Assembly (NCBI RefSeq): GCF_904848625.1 | Contig: NZ_CAJHCP010000012.1 | Coordinates: 62,001-126,000, forward strand | Source: Paraburkholderia metrosideri | Lineage (GTDB): Bacteria; Pseudomonadota; Gammaproteobacteria; Burkholderiales; Burkholderiaceae | Length of the DNA stretch: 64,000 nucleotides | Direction of reading: 5' to 3' | Shown: positions 41,714 through 51,174 of the stretch, in pieces | How positions within the stretch are numbered: position 1 is the stretch's first letter | How the letters are laid out: each line of letters starts with the position of its first letter | Position numbers and translations under genes: made by a program | Notes under the pieces: model-generated | What the model was told of the DNA's origin: nothing | Seen by the model: the letters and a program-made list of their open reading frames with translations, nothing else | Databases searched by the model: none

Positions 41714-43933
41714 ATGTCGCATGCAATGCCCGACCGGCTGTTGCCGGGCTCGCCGTATCCGCTCGGTGCCAGCTGGGATGGCCTGGGCGTCAACTTCGCC
41801 GTGTTCTCGGCGAACGCGCAGAAAATCGAGCTTTGCCTGTTCGATCCCACGGGCCGCAAGGAAATCAGACGCTATACGCTGCCCGAATGTACCGATGAAG
41901 TCTGGCACGGCTACCTGCCCAACGCGCATCCGGGCACCGCTTATGGATTTCGCGCGCACGGGCCGTATCAGCCGCATCAGGGGCACCGCTTCAATCCGCA
42001 CAAGCTCTTGCTCGATCCGTACGCGCGCAAGCTCGTCGGACAGTTTCGCTGGTCGGATGCGCTGTTCGGCTACCGCGTGCATTCGAATCGCGCGGATCTT
42101 TCGATCGACCGGCGCGATTCCGCGCCCGCGATGCCCAAATGCGTCGTGATCGACGAAGCGTTCGACTGGTCGCACGATAAACGCCCGAATGTACCGTGGG
42201 GCGAGACCGTCATTTACGAAACGCATGTGCGCGGCGCGTCGATGTTACGCGCCGATTTGCGTCAGCACGAACGCGGCACGTTTGCGGCGCTGGCGTCGCC
42301 GGAATTCATCGAGCATTTGCTGAAGCTGGGTGTGACTGCGGTCGAATTGCTGCCCGTTCACGCGTTTCTGAACGATCGCTTTCTGGTGGAGCGCGGGCTG
42401 CGCAATTACTGGGGCTACAACACCGCCGCGTTTTTTGCGCCCGAACCGTCGTATCTGAGTACGCATAGGCTCGACGAAATGCGGATCGCCGTGCGTCAGC
42501 TGCACGCTGCCGGCATCGAGGTATTTCTCGACGTGGTCTACAACCACACCTGCGAAGGCAGCGAGATGGGCCCCACGGTTTCGTGGCGCGGACTCGACAA
42601 CGCCAGCTATTACCGCCTGATTCCCGGCGACGAACGTCACCATATCAACGACACCGGTTGCGGCGATACGCTGAACCTGCCGCATCCGCGTGTCTTGCAG
42701 ATGGTGATGGATTCGCTGCGTTACTGGTCGACTGCTTTCAATATCGACGGCTTCCGTTTCGACCTCGGCGTGACGCTCGGCCGCGAGCAACATGGTTTCG
42801 ATCCCGGCTCCGGTTTCTTCGACGCGTTGCGCCAGGACCCCGTGCTGTCGCAACGCAAGCTGATTTCCGAGCCATGGGACATTGGGCCTGGCGGTTATCA
42901 GCTCGGCAATCATCCGCCGGGATTCAGCGAATGGAACGACCGTTTTCGCGACACCGTGCGCCGTTTCTGGCGCGGCGACGCCGGCTTGCGGCCCGATCTC
43001 GCTGCGCGTCTGACCGGCTCGGCGGATCTGTTCAACCGGCGTTTCAGAAAGCCGTGGGCATCGATCAACTTCGTCACGTCACATGACGGATTTACGTTAG
43101 CGGATGTGACGGCGTACGAGCAGAAGCACAACGAAGCAAATCGTGAAGATAACAACGACGGGCACAACGAGAATTGCAGCCGCAACTGGGGCGCCGAAGG
43201 CCCGACTGACGATCCCGCGATTCTCGCCACGCGCAAGCGTGTGGCCCGCTCGCTGATCGCCACGCTGCTGATGGCGCTCGGCACGCCGATGATGCTGGCG
43301 GGCGACGAATCGCTGCGTACGCAAAACGGCAACAACAACGCGTACTGCCAGGACAACGAAATTTCGTGGATCAACTGGGAGCACGCCGCTTCGCCCGATG
43401 GCCGTCAGATGACCGACTTCGTCGCACGGGTCATCGCGCTGCGCAAGCAGCATCCGCTCCTGCGCGAAACGCGCTTTCTGTTCGGCGACCGCGAAGTATT
43501 GCCCGGTTTATTCGATGTCGGCTGGTTCGACGAACACGGCGATCCGCTGACCATCGAGGCATGGCAGGACCCCGAAGGACGCGCGTTTACCTTGCGTCGC
43601 GCGGGACCAGGCTTGAATGGCGAAACCGAAGTATTGTTAATGATGCTCAACGCCAACGAGGAAACGCTACGTTTTATACCGCCTGCGCCGCACCTGGAAT
43701 GGCATGTGCTGTTAGACACGGCTGAGTCAGTCAACACGCCGCATCGGCTGGCGGCGGCAGACGTTGAAGTGGCCGCGCACGGCCTTGTGATGCTGGCCGC
43801 GCAACCGGTCGGTGAGGCAGATTGGCAGGCTGGATGGGCGGCCGGCGCTCAGCACGGGCCACGGCTGCTGACCGCGCTGCCGCCCGATCCCGGTGCGCAT
43901 CCGCCCAGTAGCGATACGTCGCCGAGCACTTGA
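41714..43933 (+). CDS. glgX: Glycogen debranching enzyme GlgX/TreX
   Basis: This isoamylase-type enzyme cuts alpha-1,6 branches and supplies linear maltodextrins to TreY and MalQ. The 739-residue protein has an N-terminal CBM48/E-set (GASWDGLGVNFAVFSANAQKIELCLFD) and a GH13_11 barrel with NYWGYNTAAFFAPEPSY, VFLDVVYNHTCEGSE, DGFRFDLGVTLGRE (nucleophile D350), LISEPWDIGPGGYQ (E386), and TSHDGFTL with HNEANREDNNDGHNEN, all typical. AGGGGAATC precedes the ATG. Length is within the GlgX range (about 660-720). It is 110 bases after glgB and 145 before treZ; in trehalose clusters the same enzyme is called TreX. Confidence 0.95.
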   Translation: MSHAMPDRLLPGSPYPLGASWDGLGVNFAVFSANAQKIELCLFDPTGRKEIRRYTLPECTDEVWHGYLPNAHPGTAYGFRAHGPYQPHQGHRFNPHKLLLDPYARKLVGQFRWSDALFGYRVHSNRADLSIDRRDSAPAMPKCVVIDEAFDWSHDKRPNVPWGETVIYETHVRGASMLRADLRQHERGTFAALASPEFIEHLLKLGVTAVELLPVHAFLNDRFLVERGLRNYWGYNTAAFFAPEPSYLSTHRLDEMRIAVRQLHAAGIEVFLDVVYNHTCEGSEMGPTVSWRGLDNASYYRLIPGDERHHINDTGCGDTLNLPHPRVLQMVMDSLRYWSTAFNIDGFRFDLGVTLGREQHGFDPGSGFFDALRQDPVLSQRKLISEPWDIGPGGYQLGNHPPGFSEWNDRFRDTVRRFWRGDAGLRPDLAARLTGSADLFNRRFRKPWASINFVTSHDGFTLADVTAYEQKHNEANREDNNDGHNENCSRNWGAEGPTDDPAILATRKRVARSLIATLLMALGTPMMLAGDESLRTQNGNNNAYCQDNEISWINWEHAASPDGRQMTDFVARVIALRKQHPLLRETRFLFGDREVLPGLFDVGWFDEHGDPLTIEAWQDPEGRAFTLRRAGPGLNGETEVLLMMLNANEETLRFIPPAPHLEWHVLLDTAESVNTPHRLAAADVEVAAHGLVMLAAQPVGEADWQAGWAAGAQHGPRLLTALPPDPGAHPPSSDTSPST

Positions 43934-44078
43934 ACGGCGCAACGCGCAGCGCGGCGGTTGGCGTTGTCGCTTCGCGGTACGAACAGCATGCGGCGCGTGA
44001 CGTATCGCACGTGCGGAATCATTGGCACAAGGTACGTGTAAAACGCGGCTCGACAGCACATTCGAATGGTGAAGAATC

Positions 44079-46004
44079 ATGTCCGAAAGTCCGATTGATC
44101 CTCATGCGCATCATCACGCGCATTGTTTGCCGTTCAGCGCGCAGTTGCTCGGCGCGGCGGGCACCAAACCACGCACGCGGTTCCGCTTCTGGGCGCCGTC
44201 GTGCAAGAGCGTGCAGATCGCCGTCGAGAGCGGTGCTGCGCAGGGCGCGCACGACATGACGCCGACCGGCAACGGCTGGTTCGAAGCAACCGTCGACTGC
44301 GGCGCGGGCACGTTGTATCGCTTCCGGCTCGACGGCGAGCAGTTGGTGCCGGACCCGGCGTCGCGCTTCCAGCCGCAGGACGTGCATGGGCCGAGCGAGG
44401 TGATCGACCCGCGGGCGTATCGGTGGGAACACACGAGCTGGCACGGCAGGCCGTGGGAAGAAACAGTGCTGTACGAGTTGCATGTCGGCGCGATGGGCGG
44501 TTATGCAGGCGTGCAGAAGCGTTTGCCCGAACTCGCCGCGCTCGGCGTCACGGCGATCGAATTGATGCCGTTGAACGACTTCCCCGGCAAGCACAACTGG
44601 GGTTATGACGGCGTGCTGCCCTACGCCCCCGATTCCGCCTATGGCCGCCCCGAAGAACTCAAAGCACTGATCGACGCCGCGCACGGTCTCGGCCTGATGG
44701 TGTTTCTCGATGTGGTCTACAACCACTTCGGCCCGGACGGCAACTATCTGCACGCGTATGCGAGTTCGTTTTTCCGCGACGGCACGCATACGCCGTGGGG
44801 TCCGGCAATCGATTTCAATCGCAATGAAGTGAGCGATTTCTTCACCGATAACGCCGTCTACTGGATCAACGAGTACCGGATCGACGGGTTGCGCTTCGAC
44901 GCGGTGCATGCAATCGACAATCACGAATGGCTGCGCAAATTGTCCCACCATATCCGCGCGGCCGTGCAGCATGGGCGGCATGTGCATCTGGTGCTGGAGA
45001 ACGAGCACAACAGCGCGAGCCTGCTGGACACGCATTTCGACGCGCAATGGAACGACGACGCCCACAACACGCTGCACGTTCTGCTCACTGGCGAAACAGA
45101 GGGCTACTACCACGCGTACGAAGATCAGCCGGTTCGCCGGCTTGCACGCGTGTTGTCGGAAGGCTTTGCGTATCAGGGCGATCCATCGCCGATTCACGAC
45201 GGTGCGCCGCGCGGTGAATCGAGCGGACATTTATCGCCGACGTCGTTCGTGATGTTTTTGCAGAACCACGATCAGATAGGCAATCGTGCATTTGGCGAAC
45301 GCCTGCGCAAACTGACATCGGATCAGGCATTGCGCGCAGCCACCGGTCTGCTGCTGTTGTCGCCGCAAATCCCACTGCTTTTCATGGACGAGCAATACGG
45401 TTCGACCCAGCCCTTCCTCTTCTTCACCGACTACACCGGTGATTTAGCCAACGCCGTACGCGAAGGACGCCGCCGTGAATTCGCGCGCTTTTCTTCGTTC
45501 AGCGATGAGAAGAAACGCGCGCAGATTCCCGATCCGAACGATGTCGGGACGTTTAATGCGTCATCGCCGCCCGCACCAGGCGAAGCGGCGGCGGCCAACG
45601 ACGACGCACAAGCGAAAGACCGCCTCGACTGGATGCACTTCTACAAGTCCGCGCTCGCCGTGCGCGCGAAGCTGATCACACCGCGCCTGAAGCACGGCAA
45701 GGCGCTGGGCGCGAGCGTGCTCGGCGCGGCCAATGGCGGCGATGCCAACGCACTGGTCGCACGCTGGAAACTGGGTGATGGAGAGACGCTGTCGGTGGCG
45801 TTGAATCTGTCGAAGGAAAACGTCGCTTTGGAACAGATACCCGCTGGCAAGGTGATTTTCGAAACGCCGCCGCGCGTGCGCGAACAGGTCGCCGCTGGCA
45901 CGCTACCGCCGGACACGTTCGTCGCGTGGCTAACCGGCGACGTCAGCGACTACGCGATCGGCCACGATGCGCGCATCGCAGGAAAACAGGAGCGCCACGC
46001 GTGA
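44079..46004 (+). CDS. treZ: Malto-oligosyltrehalose trehalohydrolase
   Basis: TreZ releases free trehalose from the malto-oligosyltrehalose made by TreY. The 641-residue GH13 enzyme has an N-terminal E-set (TRFRFWAPSCKSVQIAV), then ELHVGAMGGYAGVQKRLPEL and NDFPGKHNWGYDGVLPYAPDSAYG. The catalytic DGLRFDAVHAI (nucleophile D274) and HLVLENEHN (E307) follow, with FLQNHDQIGNRAFGERL as the third carboxylate region. This spacing and the ENEHN motif are specific to TreZ. The N-terminus is His-rich (PHAHHHAHC). The stop overlaps malQ (GTGA). The 145-base gap upstream holds no promoter I can defend. Confidence 0.95.
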   Translation: MSESPIDPHAHHHAHCLPFSAQLLGAAGTKPRTRFRFWAPSCKSVQIAVESGAAQGAHDMTPTGNGWFEATVDCGAGTLYRFRLDGEQLVPDPASRFQPQDVHGPSEVIDPRAYRWEHTSWHGRPWEETVLYELHVGAMGGYAGVQKRLPELAALGVTAIELMPLNDFPGKHNWGYDGVLPYAPDSAYGRPEELKALIDAAHGLGLMVFLDVVYNHFGPDGNYLHAYASSFFRDGTHTPWGPAIDFNRNEVSDFFTDNAVYWINEYRIDGLRFDAVHAIDNHEWLRKLSHHIRAAVQHGRHVHLVLENEHNSASLLDTHFDAQWNDDAHNTLHVLLTGETEGYYHAYEDQPVRRLARVLSEGFAYQGDPSPIHDGAPRGESSGHLSPTSFVMFLQNHDQIGNRAFGERLRKLTSDQALRAATGLLLLSPQIPLLFMDEQYGSTQPFLFFTDYTGDLANAVREGRRREFARFSSFSDEKKRAQIPDPNDVGTFNASSPPAPGEAAAANDDAQAKDRLDWMHFYKSALAVRAKLITPRLKHGKALGASVLGAANGGDANALVARWKLGDGETLSVALNLSKENVALEQIPAGKVIFETPPRVREQVAAGTLPPDTFVAWLTGDVSDYAIGHDARIAGKQERHA

Positions 46005-48226
46005 CAACCCGACGCCCCAACGAAACGATCGTGACTCTTGCCACCCGTGCCGGCTTCGAGGTGGAGTGGCAGGACGCGCATCACACCACGCAGCATGTGC
46101 CCGACAGCACACTTGCCGTTCTGCTCGACCGGATGGGCTTGCCCTGCGGCAACGCTACCCAGATCCGGCAAAGCGCGGCTGCTCTGGAGGCCGAACTGTC
46201 GGGCCGGAAAATGCCTCCGCTGATGACGGCCGAGATCGGGCGCGGCATCGCGCTGCCTGCCGCGGCAGTGAAGTCCGGCAGCCATTACCGGATCGAACTG
46301 GAAAGCGGTTCGATCATCGATGGCCGCTTTACGGCGCCCAAAGGCGAAGAAGCGTTGCTCGCGCCGATCGACGAACCCGGCTATCACACGCTCGTGATCA
46401 ACGAGCAACGGGTGACGCTGGCCGTCGCGCCACGCCGCTGCTACACCGCCGATGACGCGTGGCGCACGCTGCATCCGGACGACACGAAGAAAACGCCGCC
46501 GCTGTGGGGCGTCGCCGCGCAGCTGTACGGACTGCGTCGCACCGGCGACGGCGGCATCGGCGATTACTCGGCACTTGCCCAGGTGGCAACGGAAAGTGGC
46601 AAACGCGGCGCGCACGCGCTCGCCGTCAGCCCGACTCACGCGATGTTCAGCGCAGAGCCGAATCGCTTCAGCCCTTATTCGCCGTCGTCGCGGTTGTGGT
46701 TGAACGTCACCCATATCGATCCGGCTGCGGTGTTCGGCGCGGACGCCGCGCGCGATGCGCTCAACGCCGCGCAAGCCGCCGACGCCTGGTCGCAACTGGA
46801 AGATCTGAAGCTGATCGACTGGCCGAATGCGGTCATGCTAAAGCTGAAGGTCTTGCGCACGCTGTACGAGCATTTCAGCCAAAACGAACGCCTCCAGCAC
46901 ACGCCGCGCGCGCTGGAATTTCATGGCTTCTGCGAACGTGCCGGACGCGCACTCGAGGACCACGCGCGATTCGAAGCGCTGCAAGCCGCGCAGCTTTCGC
47001 AGGAAGGCGGCCACGGACATTGGCGCGACTGGCCCGACGCATTGCGCGATCCGCGCAGCCCGGAAGTCGAAGCGTTTGCCGAAGCCCATCGCTACGAAGT
47101 CGATTTCCATCTATTCCTGCAATGGCTCGCCGCGAAGGGTTTATCGCACGCGCAACAGGCCGCGCACGACGCCGGCATGGCGGTCGGCCTGATCGCCGAT
47201 CTCGCGGTGGGTTGCGACAGCGCGGGCAGCCACGCGTGGTCGTATCGCGACGACATGCTGCAAGGCGTATCCGTCGGCGCGCCTCCCGACCTCTTCAACC
47301 AGGCCGGACAGGCATGGGGCCTCACCACCTTCTCGCCGCGCGCGATGCGCACGCAGGGCTTTTCCGCGTTCATCGACATGCTGCGCGCGGCGTTCGCGCA
47401 TGCGGGCGGCATCCGCATCGATCACATTCTCGGCTTGCGGCGGCTGTGGCTCGTGCCCGAAGGTGAAAGCGCGCGCAACGGCGCGTATTTGCGCTATCCG
47501 CTCGAAGACCTGTTGCGGTTGATCGCGCTCGAATCGTGGCGGCATCGCTCGATCGTGATTGGCGAAGATCTCGGCACCGTGCCGCCGGGTTTTCGCGAGC
47601 GACTCGACGAACACGGCATCGCCGGAATTCGTGTGCTGTGGTTCGAAGGCGCACAAGACGGCGACGGCTTCAAGCCACCGTACGAGTGGGACCGCAACGC
47701 GGTCGGCACCACCACCACCCACGATCTGCCCACCGTGGCCGGCTGGTGGCGCGGCAGCGACATCACGTGGCGCAACAAGATCGGGCAGACGATGGCGCGC
47801 GCCGATGGCCGCGACCCCGAGGAAGCCGCGCAGGAGGAACGCGCGAAGGATCGCGCCAAACTGTGGCACGCGTTTCAGCAAGCCGGCGTGGCCGCGTCAG
47901 GCGTCACTGCACCGCCCGCCGAAAGCGCGCCCGTGGACGAAGCGCTGGCCTTCGTGGCGGCGACGCCTGGCCCGCTCGTCACGTTTCCGCTTGAAGACCT
48001 GCTCGCGCTGGTCGACCAGCCGAATCTGCCCGGTTCGATCGATGAGCATCCGAACTGGCGGCGCCGGCTGAGCCTGCCGGTCGACGAATTGTTCGCTGAC
48101 GATACGTTCTGCGACCGCCTGCTGGCGGTCGACCGCGCGCGCAGTGCCCCGCGGATTGCCCCGCGGATTGCGCCCCCTATTTCGCCCCCTTCTTCCAACG
48201 CTTCTTCGGAGCCTGATACGCCATGA
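46001..48226 (+). CDS. malQ: 4-alpha-glucanotransferase (amylomaltase)
   Basis: MalQ disproportionates maltodextrins, rescuing short chains left by TreY and GlgX. The 741-residue protein is the long proteobacterial form with an N-terminal extension (about 1-165) before the GH77 barrel. Key motifs are FSPYSPSSRLWLNVTHIDP, GLIADLAVGCDSAGSHAW, GIRIDHILGL (nucleophile D474), IVIGEDLGTVPPGF (E522) and TTTHDLPTVAGWW. Translation starts at GTG 46001 inside the treZ stop (GTGA). The C-terminus has a repeated low-complexity tail (RIAPRIAPPISPPSS) from a 12-base DNA duplication. The stop overlaps treY (ATGA). Confidence 0.94.
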   Translation: MTTRRPNETIVTLATRAGFEVEWQDAHHTTQHVPDSTLAVLLDRMGLPCGNATQIRQSAAALEAELSGRKMPPLMTAEIGRGIALPAAAVKSGSHYRIELESGSIIDGRFTAPKGEEALLAPIDEPGYHTLVINEQRVTLAVAPRRCYTADDAWRTLHPDDTKKTPPLWGVAAQLYGLRRTGDGGIGDYSALAQVATESGKRGAHALAVSPTHAMFSAEPNRFSPYSPSSRLWLNVTHIDPAAVFGADAARDALNAAQAADAWSQLEDLKLIDWPNAVMLKLKVLRTLYEHFSQNERLQHTPRALEFHGFCERAGRALEDHARFEALQAAQLSQEGGHGHWRDWPDALRDPRSPEVEAFAEAHRYEVDFHLFLQWLAAKGLSHAQQAAHDAGMAVGLIADLAVGCDSAGSHAWSYRDDMLQGVSVGAPPDLFNQAGQAWGLTTFSPRAMRTQGFSAFIDMLRAAFAHAGGIRIDHILGLRRLWLVPEGESARNGAYLRYPLEDLLRLIALESWRHRSIVIGEDLGTVPPGFRERLDEHGIAGIRVLWFEGAQDGDGFKPPYEWDRNAVGTTTTHDLPTVAGWWRGSDITWRNKIGQTMARADGRDPEEAAQEERAKDRAKLWHAFQQAGVAASGVTAPPAESAPVDEALAFVAATPGPLVTFPLEDLLALVDQPNLPGSIDEHPNWRRRLSLPVDELFADDTFCDRLLAVDRARSAPRIAPRIAPPISPPSSNASSEPDTP

Positions 48227-51084
48227 CCGTCCCGCGCTCCACGCTTCGCCTACAGTTCCACCGTGGCTTTACGTTCGACGACGCCGCGAAGCACGTCGAT
48301 TACTTCGCCGCGCTCGGCATCAGTCATGTGTATGCATCGCCGATCACGACCGCCGAGCCGGGCTCGATGCACGGCTACGACACCGTCGACTACACCCAGG
48401 TGAGTGCCGAATGTGGCGGCGAGGCGGGCCTCAAGCGCCTCGTCGACAAACTGCGTGCGCACAACATGGGACTGATCGTCGACATGGTGCCGAACCATAT
48501 GGGTGTCGGCGGATCGAGCAACGCGTGGTGGCTCGACATTCTCGAATGGGGCCGTCATAGCGCGTATGCACGCCATTTCGATGTGGACTGGCATTCGCCC
48601 GACCCCGCACTGCGCGGCAAGGTGCTGCAACCCACACTCGGCGCGCCCTATGGCGAGGAACTCGCGGCGGGCCGCATCGCGCTGCATTTTGCGTCGGACA
48701 CCGGCCGCTTTTTCATCGGCTATGGGCCGCATGTGTTCCCCATTTGCCCGATCGATTACGCGTCGATCCTGCAAAGCGCGGATCGCGCCGACCTCAGCGC
48801 GCTTGCCGAGCGCTTCCAGGGACTGACGACGCAGCCCACCGATCAACCGCGTGCCGCCGAGGCGCGCAACGCATTGCGTGAGTTTGTCGCGCAAAACGGC
48901 AATTCGGCAATCGAGATCGTGCTGGAGGCGTACGCGCCGGAAGATCCGGTGACGCGTGACCGCTTGCATCGGCTGATCGAACGGCAGCACTTCCGGCTGG
49001 CGTGGTGGCGCACCGCATCCGATGAAGTGAACTGGCGGCGCTTCTTCGATATCTCGACACTGGCCGGCGTGCGCGTGGAGCGGCCCGAAGTTTTCGACGC
49101 GGTGCATGCGCTGGCTTTCCGCCTTTATCAGGAAGGCGTGGTGGACGGCCTGCGGATCGATCACGTCGACGGACTCGCTGAGCCGCGCGAATACTGTCAG
49201 CGCCTGCGGCAACGGCTCACCGAATTGCGCGACAGTGCGCCGTATGTGGTGGTCGAGAAGATTCTGGGCCGGGGCGAGCCGCTGCGCGATGACTGGCCGG
49301 TTGACGGCACCACCGGCTACGACTTCATGAGCGACGTGGGCGCGCTGCTGCACGACCCTGCCGGCGCGGAACCGCTCGCGCGCACGTGGGCTGAGTTGAC
49401 CGGTCGCAGCCCACGTTTCGCCGACGAAGCGCTGGCAGCTCGCCGCAAGATTCTCGCGGAAAACCTGTCGGCGGAACTGGACCGCGCGGCGCGGGCGCTG
49501 CATCGCATTGCACGCGATTCGCTGACCACACGCGACTTCACTTTCACGACCTTGCGCCGCGTGCTCACCGAACTTGTCGTGCATTTTCCGGTGTACCGGA
49601 TTTATCCGCAGAACGGTTTGCGCAGTGCCACCGACAACATTTACTTCGACCAGGCTTTGGCGGGCGCGCAAGTAGCGCTGTCGCGCGCGGACCATGTCGT
49701 GCTCGATCGCGTGAATGCGTGGCTTGGCGGCAGTGCTGAAGAAGTACCCGGCACGCGAACCGGCGCGCCGCCGCAGCAGCAAGGTCAAGGCGGCGGGCCG
49801 CCGCCTCATGCGGGCTCGTCGCGCCGCACCGCGCAAACGCTGTTTTCGCAACTGACCGCGCCGGTCGCCGCGAAGGCGGTCGAAGATACCGCGTGCTATC
49901 GCTATGGGCGGCTGTTGTCGCGCAATGAGGTCGGCTCTGATCCGGGCGAATTCGCGTTGTCGGTTGAGCAATTTCATGCGGCAAATCTGGAACGGTCGCA
50001 ACGGTTTCCGCATGCATTGCTCGCTACGGCCACGCACGATCACAAGCGCGGCGAAGACGTGCGTGCGCGGCTCGCGGTACTGAGCGAAATCGCGGACGAT
50101 TGGAGCGCGACGTTGCGCGCGTGGTCGACGCTGAATGCGCCGCAGCGGCGGGCACTCGATGGCAAGCCGCTCAGCAGCGTAGGTCAGGATCGCAGCGACG
50201 ACTGGGCGCCCGGTGCGGCCGCCGAAGCGATGCTGTATCAGACGTTGGTGGGATGCTGGCCGCCCGACCTGCAACCGGACGATGAAGCAGGCGTCAAGGA
50301 ACTGGCCGAGCGCGTCGCGCAATGGCAATTGAAGGCGCTCAGGGAAGCGAAACTGCAAACCAACTGGCTAGCGCCCGACGAGGCCTACGAAACGGGCTGT
50401 CGTGATTTCCTGTTCGACATTCTTGCGCCGCAGCGCCGCGATGGATTCCTGAAGGAGCTGGCCGCTTTTGTCGCGCGAATCGGCCGTGCGGGGGCGCTGA
50501 ACAGCTTGCAGCAAACTGTATTGCGACTCGCGTCACCTGGGATTCCCGATCTCTACCAGGGCACCGAATTGTGGGACTTCAGTCTGGTCGACCCCGACAA
50601 TCGCCGTCCTGTCGATTTCGCAAAACGTGAGAGCTTGCTGGTTCAGACGCCGCCGTCGGAGTTTCTGCCCAGCTGGCACGACGGCCAAGTGAAGCTCGCC
50701 GTCGTGCAACGTGTGCTCGCGTTGCGCGAGCATTTGCCGGAGTTGCTGAGCCAAAGCACGTATTTGCCGCTGACGGTGCGCGGCCCACATGCGTCGAGCG
50801 TGATCGCGTTTGCGCGGCGGCATGGCAATGCGTGGGCGGTGGTGGTGGCAAGTCGCCTGGCGGCTGGCCTGCTCGGCGACGACGGCGACCTGCCGCTAGT
50901 GGATGCCGCGAAGTGGGCGGATACCGCGGTGGAAATGCCGTCCGATTTATCGTCCCGGGCGTTGTTCGACTGGTTGAGTCCCGCCGCGCCGAAGGTTGAC
51001 GAAAACGGCCTGCTGTATCTGCGCGATGCGCTGGCGGCCATGCCGATTGCGGTACTGGTAGAGGATGGGGTGCCGCGTAGCTGA
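48223..51084 (+). CDS. treY: Malto-oligosyltrehalose synthase
   Basis: TreY isomerises the reducing end of an alpha-1,4-glucan to an alpha,alpha-1,1 linkage, the first step from glucan to trehalose. The 953-residue protein begins TLRLQFHRGFTFDDAAKHVDYFAALGISHVYASPI and has HGYDTVDYTQVSAECGG, DMVPNHMGV, DGLRIDHVDGLAEP (nucleophile D313) and VVVEKILGRGE (E345), all TreY hallmarks, and later ATHDHKRGEDVRARLAVL. A Gln/Gly/Pro-rich linker near residues 507-535 (PPQQQGQGGGPPPHAG) is an unusual insertion. It is the last gene of the operon, followed by a strong terminator. Confidence 0.96.
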   Translation: MTVPRSTLRLQFHRGFTFDDAAKHVDYFAALGISHVYASPITTAEPGSMHGYDTVDYTQVSAECGGEAGLKRLVDKLRAHNMGLIVDMVPNHMGVGGSSNAWWLDILEWGRHSAYARHFDVDWHSPDPALRGKVLQPTLGAPYGEELAAGRIALHFASDTGRFFIGYGPHVFPICPIDYASILQSADRADLSALAERFQGLTTQPTDQPRAAEARNALREFVAQNGNSAIEIVLEAYAPEDPVTRDRLHRLIERQHFRLAWWRTASDEVNWRRFFDISTLAGVRVERPEVFDAVHALAFRLYQEGVVDGLRIDHVDGLAEPREYCQRLRQRLTELRDSAPYVVVEKILGRGEPLRDDWPVDGTTGYDFMSDVGALLHDPAGAEPLARTWAELTGRSPRFADEALAARRKILAENLSAELDRAARALHRIARDSLTTRDFTFTTLRRVLTELVVHFPVYRIYPQNGLRSATDNIYFDQALAGAQVALSRADHVVLDRVNAWLGGSAEEVPGTRTGAPPQQQGQGGGPPPHAGSSRRTAQTLFSQLTAPVAAKAVEDTACYRYGRLLSRNEVGSDPGEFALSVEQFHAANLERSQRFPHALLATATHDHKRGEDVRARLAVLSEIADDWSATLRAWSTLNAPQRRALDGKPLSSVGQDRSDDWAPGAAAEAMLYQTLVGCWPPDLQPDDEAGVKELAERVAQWQLKALREAKLQTNWLAPDEAYETGCRDFLFDILAPQRRDGFLKELAAFVARIGRAGALNSLQQTVLRLASPGIPDLYQGTELWDFSLVDPDNRRPVDFAKRESLLVQTPPSEFLPSWHDGQVKLAVVQRVLALREHLPELLSQSTYLPLTVRGPHASSVIAFARRHGNAWAVVVASRLAAGLLGDDGDLPLVDAAKWADTAVEMPSDLSSRALFDWLSPAAPKVDENGLLYLRDALAAMPIAVLVEDGVPRS

Positions 51085-51111
51085 GGGTTCGTCCTGGCGG
51101 ACTTTTAAGCA

Positions 51112-51142
51112 AAAAGAGCACGCGTGGGTCGCGTGCTCTTTT
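51112..51142 (+). terminator. Bidirectional terminator after treY
   Basis: AAAAGAGCACGCG (51112-51124), loop TGGGT, CGCGTGCTCTTTT (51130-51142): a perfect 13-bp stem with A and T flanks. It can end the treY transcript and the convergent minus-strand CNNM gene. Confidence 0.95.
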
Positions 51143-51174
51143 CTTGCTGGCTGCGTGGACTTCAAACGTGTACT

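Noticed and set aside
48250..50358. 702-codon open frame on the minus strand opposite treY
   Set aside because: It lies wholly within treY, whose family motifs are certain, and has no recognisable motif. Long antisense frames are expected in GC-rich DNA with strong codon bias.
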